From the NCBI RefSeq assembly GCF_023898315.1, contig NC_064619.1, positions 485,191,376-485,255,375 of the forward strand: a DNA stretch of 64,000 nucleotides. The letters are read 5' to 3'. The DNA comes from Schistocerca nitens. Its lineage: Eukaryota > Arthropoda > Insecta > Orthoptera > Acrididae. The notes beneath the pieces were generated by a model. It ran no database searches and had not been told where the DNA came from. It saw only the letters and a program-made list of their open reading frames with translations. Below, one piece after another: positions 1 through 10,264 of the stretch. The position numbers and the translations under genes are program-made. Each line of letters begins with the position of its first letter. The first letter of the stretch is position 1.

Positions 1-136
1 ACACATTTTTTTTTCTCGGCCAATTTTGGTTGAAAAAACCGGAAATTTCTTGTGGAATATTTTCAAACATTCCCGCTTCGTCTCGTATAGTTTCATTGAC
101 TTCCGACAGGTGGCAGCGCTGTACGGAGCTGTTAAA

Positions 137-1210
137 ATGGCGTCTGTAACGGATGTGCGTTGCAAACAACGGGCAGTGATCGAGTTTCTTTTGGCGGAAA
201 ACCAGGGCATCTCAGATATTCATAGGCGCTTGCAGAATGTCTACGGTGATCTGGCAGTGGACAAAAGCACGGTGAGTCGTTGGGCAAAGCGTGTGTCATC
301 ATCGCCGCAAGGTCAAGCTAGACTGTCTGATCTCCCGCGTGCGGGGCGGCCGTGCACAGCTGTGACTCCTGCAATGGCGGAGCGTGCGAACACACTCGTT
401 CGAGATGATCGACGGATCACCATCAAACAACTCAGTGCTCAACTTGACATCTCTGTTGGTAATGCTGTCACAATTGTTCACCAGTTGGGATATTCAAAGG
501 TTTGTTCCCGCTGGGTCCCTCGTTGTCTAACCGAACACCATAAAGCGCAAAGGAGAACCATCTGTGCGGAATTGCTTGCTCGTCATGTGGCTGAGGGTGA
601 CAATTTCTTGTCAAAGATTGTTACAGGCGATGAAACATGGGTTCATCACTTCGAACCTGAAACAAAACGGCAATCAATGGAGTGGCGCCACACCCACTCC
701 CCTACCAAGAAAAAGTTTAAAGCCATACCCTCAGCTGGTAAAGTCATGGTTACAGTCTTCTGTTAAAGTCATGGTTACAGTCTTGTGTTCGATGTCCTTC
801 CCCATGGTCAAACGATCAACTCTGAAGTGTATTGTGCTACTCTTCAGAAATTGAAGAAACGACTTCAGCGTGTTCGTAGGCACAAAAATCTGAACGAACC
901 TCTCCTTCTTCATGACAACGCAAGACCTCACACAAGTCTTCGCACCCGAGAGGAGCTCACAAAAGTTCAGTGGACTGTTCTTCCTCATGCACCCTACAGC
1001 CCCGATCTCGCACCGTCGGATTTCCATATGTTTCGCCCAATGAAGGACGCAATCCGTGGGAGGCACTACGCGGATGATGAAGAAGTTATTGATGCAGTAC
1101 GACGTTGGCTCCGACGTCGACCAGTGGAATGGTACCGTGCAGGCATACAGGCCCTCATTTCAAGGTGGCGTAAGGCCGTAGCATTGAATGGAGATTACGT
1201 TGAAAAATAG
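137..1210 (+). pseudogene. mariner transposase, frameshifted by a 25-bp tandem duplication
   Basis: Mariner transposases bind the element's inverted repeats and cut and paste it at TA sites in the nucleus. From the ATG at 137 the reading frame gives an N-terminal helix-turn-helix region (KSTVSRWAKRV, then a second HTH near RITIKQLSAQL). The first catalytic aspartate follows in VTGDETWVHHF, the second in LLHDNARPHTS and the third in YSPDLAPSDFHMF, the D,D34D arrangement of mariners. The frame breaks where a 25-bp unit at 739-763 is repeated at 764-788. The repeat creates an in-frame TAA at 764-766 and shifts the frame, so the C-terminal half continues in another frame from about 785 to the stop at 1208-1210. 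Everything else looks well preserved, so inactivation seems recent. An upstream ATG at 26 would lie in the TIR/UTR and is not the likely start. Confidence 0.9.
739..788 (+). repeat. 25-bp tandem duplication (two units) inside the mariner transposase
   Basis: Units 739-763 and 764-788 differ at only one position (tcttctgt versus tcttgtgt). A length of 25 is not a multiple of three, so this single event explains the frameshift. Confidence 0.92.
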
Positions 1211-1319
1211 TGTTGTGTAGCTAAAAGATTGGGGAATAACCTGGTGTATTTCAATGCTGAATAAAACAACCTCTGTTTCAGAAAAAAAATGTGTTGCATT
1301 ACTTATTGAACTGCCCTCG

Positions 1320-3105
1320 TATTTAGGATAAAATTTTTATGAGTATAGATAAATGATATGACTTTTCAAGGAAATGATGGATTATGTCTTTGTATAAAAT
1401 GAACCACACTTTCCATTATTCGATGATTTGAATCCAAAATCTACTGTAAGTTGCATGAATTCTTTAAATTACGAAGAGCAAATCATTGACAGAAAATGTG
1501 TCAGAATTTTTGGACTTACAAGCACAAATGGTGATGCGAAGTCCAAAAGAAAATTCAAACTAGAGTAATTATTATGATGTTTTCGGCAACAGCATTAGTC
1601 AATGGATAAATGGAAACTTTAAGTCAATGGCTAAATTCCTTGCAGTACATCGTAAGAAAAAGGATGCATGAAGCCATAGGGATTTTGTTTTCAAAAATGA
1701 GAATCTTGGACGGTGCAACCTAACCAGTTCTTTTACAGGAAGAGTTTCCCTTTCGGTCATTGCTAATTCCTTTGGAATGAATGTTGCATGTGAAATCTGG
1801 TATCCCTGTTCCTTCTACTCTTCCCATTGTGGGCCGTGTAGAAGACCGACTACAAATGTGGACGTCGGGGACACGGAAGATCCGGGGGAGTTTCAGCACC
1901 GCAATATATTGTCCTGGGAACAAGATTGTAAAAAAAAAAACTCGAGTTATTTATTGTAATTTTTTTTTTCTAGAGGCACAAATCACTCTTCTCCAAATCG
2001 TTATATAAATCGATCCCTATCTTTCCTTTAGAGATCAATTTCAAAATTATTTTTGCTCTTCTGTAGGCTTTCCTATCTTCTATGTACCGTAGGCTGGGGG
2101 TCTAGGCTTAAGAGGTTTTCCAAGGTTTCCCTGCTTAAGAAAGTTCCCGAATGGGTAGACCCTGATAACAGTCTCATGAAAGATCATCTTCCTTGGTTGT
2201 GCACAGCAAACATAACACTTTGATGCACGTAAAAGCAATACAGCCGCGGTACCTGTCTCTTCATTTCTTCTGTTTTCAATGTTTCTTTTCTCCGTCTGTC
2301 TTAAACATAATTATTTCTTTTTCAGTCGGAGGAGTGACACTCATCACTTCCGGGTTACCCACACTAATAGATAGCTCGCGAAGTGTGTTCGGTAAATCAA
2401 AATTAGGCTCACAAACTTCGCTCGCTGCGAGGGGCATTGTAATGTCCCCACAGAAAATACCCTCTACCACGCACCAATTAATCATTGTCAATCAAACCAT
2501 CCACATTCATTCACTTTGGAAAAGTATCTGATCTGATTTTCTCGTAACATATGCGGCGACAGCTAGACGACGCCAAAATATTTTCTAGCGCGTTTATTCT
2601 TTGAAATAACAGAGATGCATATATGCATTCTCCATGGTTGTGAGAGTGGTAACTAGGTTAGCTTCTGGAGTAGGGATTGAGGGATTGACGTGTTTCTGAG
2701 AGATACATATTCTGACTTTCTTCTCGAATTAACTTTTGTGCCACTAGCGGTTTGTTTGAATAGAAAGAGAGTGTAAACGGAAAATAATTAAGACGTCGAA
2801 TCACCGGAGATCTGGACATGTAATGGAGATGGATTTAATACACAATTTCCTTCATAAATAAGGTTTGTGACCTTTTGTTCTGGAGTGAATGAACGAATGA
2901 GTTTTTCTGAATCATTTGATGATCACGTTGGCCATGTAATTAGTGTGGAAGTTTCAGCTGTGTCGAAGAGAACCTGCAATCACTGAGTCTGTGTTAAATC
3001 GTCCAAAAAGGCTTCGTACACATCTGGAATTCTCAATCTTTCGTAAAAGGAACAAATTGTCCACACGATTGATTCTCCCGACTGAATACAGTGTTTAACA
3101 GTGTT
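1320..3105. other. no recognisable gene
   Basis: Only short open stretches with no familiar motif are present on either strand. A C/T-rich segment and runs of A and T occur near 1930-1970. I see no inverted or tandem repeat of note. Confidence 0.5.
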
Positions 3106-4835
3106 AGATGTGGCGTAGCTACAGCACCTCTGGAAGTGTACAACAGTTCCTCCAGAACTTCGGCATTCCACAGTGCTGTGAGATAATGCATATGGCCGGA
3201 TCTAGACTTCTGAGAGACAGACGGTTACAGCATTTCTTTTGCACTGCACGATGGTTTCAACAAACCGATAGTGCAATAGAGTAGCTCAAATGGAAAGGAA
3301 CACTTCCTATTTAAATTTATGCATCCTACACTGTTGGCAGTTCTGTGTTGGTGGCAGTTACGTTATTTTATTTCGGTGATTACAAAATAGAGTCGAATGT
3401 ATGCACTGGGTAGCCAAGGCAGCTAGTTCATGGCGATTAGGTTAACCAAGTAAATGAATGTACTGAACATGCTGCAAACCACTACACTGAGCCTGAGTCT
3501 CAGAATTCTCATCTTGTGTGCCGCAACAGTATTATGATAGAGAAATGAGTCGTAGAGAAGAGGGTTTGGTGGTCTGTTGGACTGATGATAGTTTCATATG
3601 ATGATGGTCTCGGTTCGATTCCAACTTCTGCCAATGTTTTCTGATAGGGAGAGGCCGATTCTATTCCCTTCTGGCTACGCCAAGTGAAGAAGGTATAATG
3701 GCATTGTGGTCTGAAAATCACATTAAACATGACGTTAGGTGAAACCACAATAAACTAAGGAGTGGCGACATGTAGAAACTATTACCAGTAACCTTTCTTA
3801 TACTAGTTATTAATTTGAAGTGACGAAACAAAACCTGTGTATGGTCACAGGACACTTATCCCATCTTTTATTTGAGCTTCTGTATGTCGATAAAATTGGT
3901 TCTGAACTGGGGATGCAACTCGGACCACCCTTAACGCGGAATTTGATCCCTTCGTGACAATACAGCTAGACTACAACTTGTTGTTTGTTCAAAACTGCAG
4001 ATTCCTCAACGTCTCCACATATTGCGCATGAATGGGTTGGAATCCTGGCCCAGCACTAAACTTTTCACTATGTATTATCAAGCTCTAGCATGAGAACACC
4101 TATGTGCTGGTGGATAATAATTTTTATTTTTAATGTATTTTCATTCGTTGTCAAAACTAACGTTATCTGACGTTTTTGACTCCCAGTGAGACACAGTACT
4201 ATTTGCGAGATCGCTGTAAGTTCAAGGGTGTCATTCCGAGCTGCTGGTGGAGAAAAATTAGGTAAGTGTCGTCTATTTGTGTGTTTTCAACAACGAGATG
4301 TTTGGGGTTCCATTCTCAGTCAGCACTGAACACTTCGTCATATTATTTCTAGTACAAACATGCTCACATGTCGCTGCTCGTGTAAGAAACCCATACTTAA
4401 CGTTCCTTTTCTCTAGAATATAACAGCGATACGTGCCGGGTTGGAGTCCTGGGAAGGAAAAATTAATGTTTCGTCTCGTCATTTCAGTAAATACATCTAG
4501 CTACTGCCGAGAAAATCCGGTATGTCAATGTTGATTGTGCTTCGATAACAATCCAATTAGGTTCTGGGTTCGCATCCTTGTCCAACACAAAGCTTTACGT
4601 CACTGCATTTCAAGTAAGTTACTTGTGAAGTAGCAATATTTAACATCTCTCGTAGTTCGTTAACAGGGACAATAGATGCTGGATAGGAATTCGCGTTCGT
4701 TAAAAATGTTACGTTATGTAATTTAAAGTTGATATTTGCTAACTGATACTGTCCAAAAATGAGGTATATCACTCTCTTTATGCCTAGTGAGGAATGACTT
4801 AATTTCCGTCAGCCACGAAATCTTAGTCTGCATGA

Positions 4836-5032
4836 TTGGTTCTCATGGCTCTGAGCACTATGGGACTCAACATCTGAGGTCATCAGTCCTCTAGAACCTA
4901 GAACTACTTAAACCTAACTAACCTAAGGACATCACACACATCCAAGCCCGAGGCAGGATTCGAACCTGCGACTGTAGCAGTCACGCGGTTCCGGACTGAA
5001 GTGTCTAGAACCGCACTGCCACCGCGGCCTGC
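4836..5032 (-). mobile_element. tRNA-derived SINE (main family)
   Basis: On the minus strand it reads an A-box-like head, a B box ggttcgaatcc, the conserved body with ccttaggttagttagg, and the tail ending in ctcagagccat. It is flanked by the 8-bp duplication ctgcatga at 4828-4835 and 5033-5040. The related sequence in the right palindrome arm (60993-61000) has ctgcatga once and no SINE, so it is a natural empty site. Confidence 0.93.
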
Positions 5033-5516
5033 CTGCATGACCTGGGATTGAATCCATATGCAGAACGAGACGGTTCGTCGTGTCATTTGAAGTTCATATA
5101 TATTCTCAACTAGCTGCTCGTGAATAACGAAAATTTTTAATGACATTTTGTGTTAAATAACAAGTATGGTTTGTTACTTTGAAGAGGAAATCATGAATAC
5201 GACGAACTTACTACGTGCATTACCTCTCTGACGTAATAATGATAGTGCTAACATTTCAGGTATGTCATTTATTGCAATAAATGTGAGCTTACGAGCCTTA
5301 AGGACAGTCTTATCTGTGATGAGATGTTCGCTGATATTTGTAGTATCGTGGTATTACTTTACATCTTGAGTTATTGCGATACAGAGCAGTGTTTTCTAGT
5401 GGTGATTTGTTGGAACCGATTTCAATAGTCAAACGACTGTACCAAGGAGCGATTAGAGGACCTGCTAGACAGCTGCGTTATGTAGGTCGCATGGGAATCA
5501 GGTGAAATACAATTCA

Positions 5517-5550
5517 GGTCGTTCGGATACTTTTGTGCACTACTGTACAT
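5517..5550. other. possible solo Tc1-like terminal repeat
   Basis: The string ggatacttttgtgcactact resembles the terminal repeat of the Tc1-like elements at 23790 and 27984, which contains ggatacttttgatcacatag. No partner repeat or transposase is seen nearby. This is a weak call. Confidence 0.25.
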
Positions 5551-6448
5551 AAAATCAGAAGTTAAATATAAAATGTTTTCACCAATAGCGTAATGCTGGA
5601 ACCTTAATTAACGATAGAATTGTTTTTGCCTGACTGGGATTCGAACCCAGCATCTAGCACCGTCGTTTTCTAGCCAGGAACAGACGATAAGTAGCTATTA
5701 TTGGTTCACCAGTAGCGAGATGTGCGCATGTTTAGCCAGACATCAGGCGAAGGAAAGTTCTGTGCTGAATGGAATTCAAAACCCGCACACGTGGTAATGA
5801 AGAAACTTTAACTATAATTCTTTTCCAATAACAGCTGGGAATGGCATGTTTGTACTTTCAATGATGTGATGGAAAATACTCTGCTGGCTAGAAGTTGAAT
5901 CCACAACATGTCGTCGTTGGTGATTACAACGAACACAACGTCAAACCCAACTACGTTTTCACCAGTAATATGGAGAGGAGTGTTTGAACTTGCAAAGATG
6001 TAAGGAAACGTTTGATCTTGTAATGTTGTGATAAAAAGCTCATCATGTGGCTGTGAGTTGAAAGGAACACGTTAAAGCTGACAACGCAAGAAGAGATGTT
6101 GAAAATGCAATTATTTTTCACCAGTAGTCCGGAGTGCACATGCTAGGTCTTGAAATGATATAACGAGTATTTTGCGCTGATCAGGATTCGAAACCAGATA
6201 GGTGCCTTTCGAGGATGCCTAGAAGAGTTTGCAATCTTCGGGAACACAGTGAAATCGAAGTCTAATCCCAGTCCAGTACCACAATTTTCAACGTCTCAGT
6301 TTCAAATAAAGTAAGAGCCTTGTGAACGTACATGGCCATTGGTTCATTAAATGAAAAATATTTTCTGATTTACGACGGCTTGCTGGTGACAGAGTCTGTG
6401 CCTCCCGGGGTTTCTCCATCTGTCACAGCTCAAACGAATGCCCAGTCG

Positions 6449-6646
6449 CCGGCCGAAGTGGCCGTGCGGTTAAAGGCGCTGCAGTCTGGAACCGCAAGAC
6501 CGCTACGGTCGCAGGTTCGAATCCTGCCTCGGGCATGGATGTTTGTGATGTCCTTAGGTTAGTTAGGTTTAACTAGTTCTAAGTTCTAGGGGACTAATGA
6601 CCTCAGCAGTTGAGTCCCATAGTGCTCAGAGCCATTTGAACCATTT
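6449..6646 (+). mobile_element. tRNA-derived SINE (main family), full length
   Basis: Starts ccggccgaagtggccgtgcgg, carries the B box ggttcgaatcc and ends gccatttgaaccattt. It is bounded by the 13-bp duplication gaatgcccagtcg at 6436-6448 and 6647-6659. This clean TSD fixes both ends and implies LINE-driven integration. Confidence 0.96.
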
Positions 6647-6840
6647 GAATGCCCAGTCGGCAGCGAAGGGATGTTATCTTTACTGCGGATATTGAACTAC
6701 GGAGCTTACTGGCGTTCTGCACTTGGCGTTACTAGGGGTGAAGGAGAGCTACTTGTGTGTGTTAAAAATCTACGCCTGACGTGAGATGTGGACCTACATG
6801 TTTTACACATCAATACAAGATTAATCCACCAGACCACAGA

Positions 6841-6902
6841 ACCCCCTGCCAAGCACATAATTATGAATTGCAGAGTATCCATTTAGATGTAGATGCAGAT
6901 GT
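6841..6902 (+). mobile_element. 3' tail fragment of a jockey-like LINE
   Basis: The string cagagtatcc followed by atttagatgtagatgcagatg matches the 3' end of the LINE at 10265-11843 (cagagtatccatgtagat). Only the terminal 3' sequence with its gtagat repeats is present, as in an extreme 5' truncation. Confidence 0.5.
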
Positions 6903-7261
6903 CAAGGGACGCGTGACAGGAAGGAAGGCGGGATCTGGGAATGGATAGAAGTGCAAAATATAAGCGTGAAATGCTTGCAAAGTATTGCTTACTTATATGT
7001 GTGCCACAGTTCGTTTTATCTTAGGAAGGACTGTTCTCAGAACGAAGAATGGGTTATAGAAAAGGGGAGATCAAAGACTACGGTTTCATAGGTGGTGAGA
7101 GGAATGATACAGAGTTAAGACAGCAGCGTCATTGGAAACCGCTAGATTTGTTTACAAAGTTTTGGGGGAGTGTAATAGAAGGGCACTTGCGGAGATAGTG
7201 TCAGAGAGAGAGAGAGAGTGTGAGAGAGAATAGAAGAGATATTAACAACGAGTAAACATAA
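6903..7261. other. no gene; short GA-rich microsatellite
   Basis: Contains an imperfect GA tract at about 7202-7230. No gene is recognised. Confidence 0.5.
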
Positions 7262-7458
7262 ATGTTCAAATGTGTGTGAAATCTTATGGGACTTAACTGC
7301 TAAGGTCATGAGTCCCTAATCTTACACACTACTTAACCTAAATTATCCTAAGGACAAACATACACACACATGCCCGAGGGAGGTCTCGAACCTCCGCCGG
7401 GACCAGCCTCACAGTCCATGACTGCAGCGCCTTACACCGCTCGGCTAATCCCGCGCGG
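7262..7458 (-). mobile_element. tRNA-derived SINE, second family
   Basis: Reads on the minus strand with B box ggttcgagacc, then a body resembling the main family (cctaggataatttagg-like, cagttaagtcccataagattt) but ending in cacacatttgaaca. The same family is at 27704-27878. Flanked by the 13-bp duplication cgagtaaacataa at 7249-7261 and 7459-7471. Confidence 0.9.
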
Positions 7459-7606
7459 CGAGTAAACATAATATGAAATCGTTGGCGTATTGTGTGGAGG
7501 ATGGAGGGTGTATTCGTGGATGGAGGGGAAGAGAGAGAGACGTATTTGAAATAACAAAAACTACTGTGACACAGTCCATCTACGCTGATTAATTTGTATG
7601 TAGACA

Positions 7607-7800
7607 GGGTAGAGTGGCCGAGAGGTTCTAGGCGCTTCAGACTGGAACCGAGCGACAGCTACGGTCGCAAGTTCGAATCCTGCCTCGGGCATGGATGTGT
7701 ATGATGTCCTTAGGTTAGTTAGGTTTAAGTAGTTCTACGTTCTAGGGGATTGATGACATCAGATGTTAAGTCCCATAGTGCTCAGAGCCATTTGAACCAA
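7607..7800 (+). mobile_element. tRNA-derived SINE (main family)
   Basis: Contains gtggccgagaggttctagg (A-box region), gttcgaatcctgcctcggg (B-box region) and the tail ctcagagccatttgaacca. The first few bases of the head are missing and no clear TSD is visible. Confidence 0.88.
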
Positions 7801-7879
7801 TTTTTGACTCTACCTCGAATAGACCTCTCCCAGTGATCCATTACGGCAGACAGCCTGATGTGTATTTCTGCTTGCCGCT

Positions 7880-8110
7880 CTTATACTGATTCCAGGAGAG
7901 GAGGTAAACATATTTACGTCAAACGGAGCGGCAGAGGCAGAGGCATGCGGCGCAGCCGTGACGGCTCGTCCTGGGCTGTTGGCCCACCAACGCCACCGCC
8001 AGCTCGCTCACTTGCGTCTCGCCTCGGCCAGCCTGGCTGGCCCGTAGCTCGCGAGCTGCGGCTAGTACAGACCCGGGCCGCAGGGCCACGATCACCCCAT
8101 GAAGGATCAA
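7880..8110. other. GC-rich island without a recognised gene
   Basis: This stretch is strikingly GC- and CpG-rich compared with its surroundings. It is open in several frames, the usual artefact of high GC. It could be a buried promoter or the 5' part of an unrecognised element. No domain is visible in the longest frame (7858-8175). Confidence 0.35.
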
Positions 8111-8739
8111 AAGTTACACCTAATCTACCCAAGTCTGTAGTACAAACTACCGCAGCTACAGCTATTATGCTATAACATGTGCAGGCACACCTACAGTTGG
8201 CGATTTATTCAAATATTTGACGAACAATACTTTCAAAAATAAATTCATTTTAAACATAGCTACCACAAAATATTTCACCTAGCTAGCAATAGCATGACGC
8301 AGGGAAATATACTTTCTTGTAAGCGCTGTGTATTAGAAGTAGCCTTAAGAAAACCTTTATTCAACCATGACAACTGAGCGGAATGGAAAAGTAAACAGGT
8401 TTGATGGCAGCTTCTCCAAATAATAGTATATACTTAGTATATAATACACGTTTTGTGCAATTATAACATGTACTCGGTGTCTCTGAAATAATACGTGCTG
8501 CACGACGTAAATTAGTTTCTGCTGAGGCACTTCATTTACATCTCAATGATACACGACTACTAGAGAACATTGCTCTTTACGGCAGTCAATCCACTTGTAA
8601 ATTAACATCATGATATCGCAGATATTAGGCAACACGTTACTAAGGATGAGTAAGGCCTTAAGGTTTGCAACTAAACATGCTACTCCTAGCTACTACTGAA
8701 TAAGAAGTTGATTATTAACGTGTCTTCATAACCACGTGT
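8111..8739. other. no recognisable gene
   Basis: AT-rich, with no long reading frame, clear repeat or RNA gene. Confidence 0.5.
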
Positions 8740-9960
8740 GCGGCGTTCGACTCTCAGTCAGCATAGACGTTTTCGTCACCTTATTTCTACTTAAACGTGT
8801 GCACATCTCGCTGATGATGGACCAACATTGGACATTTCTCGTCTGTTCCTGGTTAGACAACGACGGCGGTAGACGCCGGGTTCGAATCCCGGTCAGTCAA
8901 TACAACTCCAGTCGTCATTTAAGGTTCCAACCCCACTACTGGTGACAAACTGTGATATCTACATTCTGATTTTACGTGCTTATTCAACAATCCGATTAGG
9001 TGCTGGGTTCGCATCCTTGTCCCCAGCGTTACATGATGGCATTTCAATTTTAAACATGTGCATCCTTTATTCCTTGACAATGCAACACTATACAACGTGT
9101 TTCGAGGTTAATTACCAAGAAGGTAATTGTCATGTTAGGGTTCCTGCTTTCGTACAAACAATATCGTCATTTACGTTCAAGATCAGAATTGATAACTGAT
9201 ACTAGTGCAAACGTCAATATTTGACGTCTCTTTCTGCCTAGTGATCGAGTCTCGATAAGGCACAAAGCTTTGCTTGGTTAACAATGGCTTTATGTTGTGG
9301 GTTTGCATCCGGATCCAGAACGAAGACGTTGGTCATGTCATTTAAAGTACAACTTCGTGTACAAGTAACTGTTGATGAGTAATGTGAACAATGATATTAC
9401 TTGTGATTCGCTGTTAATGTTGGGATTTCCGTAGAGTGGTTGCCGCCGTTAATCACGTTTTCTTTTAACTGCTTAGTATTACATAAAGTTGATGCGAAAC
9501 CACTCCCCGTTTAACGTTGAACGACGTTCAGCATGTGCTGGGTAAACCTTTTAGACAGCAAAGAACTTGTTTCCAATTGCCATACAATTTCATAAATCCA
9601 TATACTGTCTCAAAAATTTAATTGTGCCTAAGGATTACTGAACGATTTATGTGACAAAACTAGTTGTCCCATAACATTTGAAATGTCACTTATTGTAATT
9701 AAGTTTAGGTTAGTTTATAAACGTTAAGGACTGTGGTGTTACTTTACATCTGGACGGACTGTCATAAAGACCACTGTTCTCTAGTAGTCTCTAGCGGTAC
9801 CCTTTTTGTATCTTACGACGACTGTACTGTGGAGAGTTGCGACTATGTGCAACACAGATATGCTTTGTTGGTTGCATACATTCAGGTGCTGCCTACACGT
9901 TGGAATTCAGAGGTGACCCACTTTTTTTGCTGTCGAGTGTACATGTTCGATCTAATGTTG
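8740..9960 (+). repeat. B-box monomer family, copy B
   Basis: The same monomer family as 3106-6400, in forward orientation. Cores lie near 8743 (gcgttcgactctcagtcagc), 8878 (gggttcgaatcccggtc), 9003 (tgggttcgcatccttgtcc) and 9300 (gggtttgcatccggatcc). Each is followed by a cgtcatttaa-like string. The segment 9640-9790 is colinear with 5240-5400 of copy A. No coding capacity is seen. Confidence 0.65.
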
Positions 9961-10264
9961 CTGCGTATGTAATGTAGATGACATATTGAATTTTTCCTTA
10001 AACATTGAAGGATATTGCTATTTTCGAGGAAATGGATCGTATATAAATCGCTTCGCCCCAAACTCTAACACCAGTGAATAAGTGAGACTGAAATATTTAC
10101 AAAATTCCTTTCATCCCTTAAACGGTTACAGATGTTGAAACAAGATTTTGGCAAGTGGTAGTACACAGAAAGGAGAGTATTTCACCATATGACTAATATG
10201 CGAAGCATTCATATCTATTACGATATTCAAGTCACTACGGATTTTTCAATGAAAGCAAATATTC

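Larger units (their letters stand above)
1..1319 (+). mobile_element. mariner-family DNA transposon, left end clipped by the window
   Basis: The right terminal inverted repeat (about 1262-1319) ends in gccctcg followed by a TA. Its reverse complement continues into the A/T-rich stretch at the very start of the window, which is therefore the inner part of the left repeat. About 25-30 bp of the left repeat lie outside the window. The interior is filled by one transposase-like coding region. TA at 1320-1321 is the expected mariner target dinucleotide. The element is non-autonomous because its transposase is broken. Confidence 0.88.
3106..6400. repeat. B-box monomer family, copy A (two halves in opposite orientation)
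   Basis: The left half (about 3106-5160) is colinear with 59230-61115 of the right palindrome arm. The right half (about 5600-6400) is colinear with 53300-53940 of the left arm, so the two halves lie in opposite relative orientation. Within each half a motif close to gggttcgaatcc, followed by a tccagcac-like and a cgtcatttcaagt-like string, recurs about every 115-170 bp. Forward cores lie near 4048, 4306, 4438, 4562, 4677 and 5042; reverse cores lie near 5635, 5767, 5893, 6054 and 6180. The core resembles a Pol III B box. No coding capacity is seen. The mobile or satellite nature is unknown. Confidence 0.7.

Noticed and set aside
1720..2531. Short ORFs in the region after the mariner
   Set aside because: No motif, no splice context, and lengths expected by chance.
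3106..6400. CRISPR-like array of regularly spaced repeats
   Set aside because: The monomers are diverged, about 130 bp long, without short identical repeats and unique spacers, and the DNA is clearly eukaryotic.
6449..6646. tRNA gene calls in SINE heads (A box and B box present)
   Set aside because: The A and B boxes belong to SINEs with a shared 3' body and target duplications. Acceptor stems do not pair and there is no mature tRNA 3' end.
7858..8175. 105-residue Arg/Ser/Pro-rich protein
   Set aside because: A high-GC stretch is open on both strands in several frames, with no domain and no codon-level evidence.
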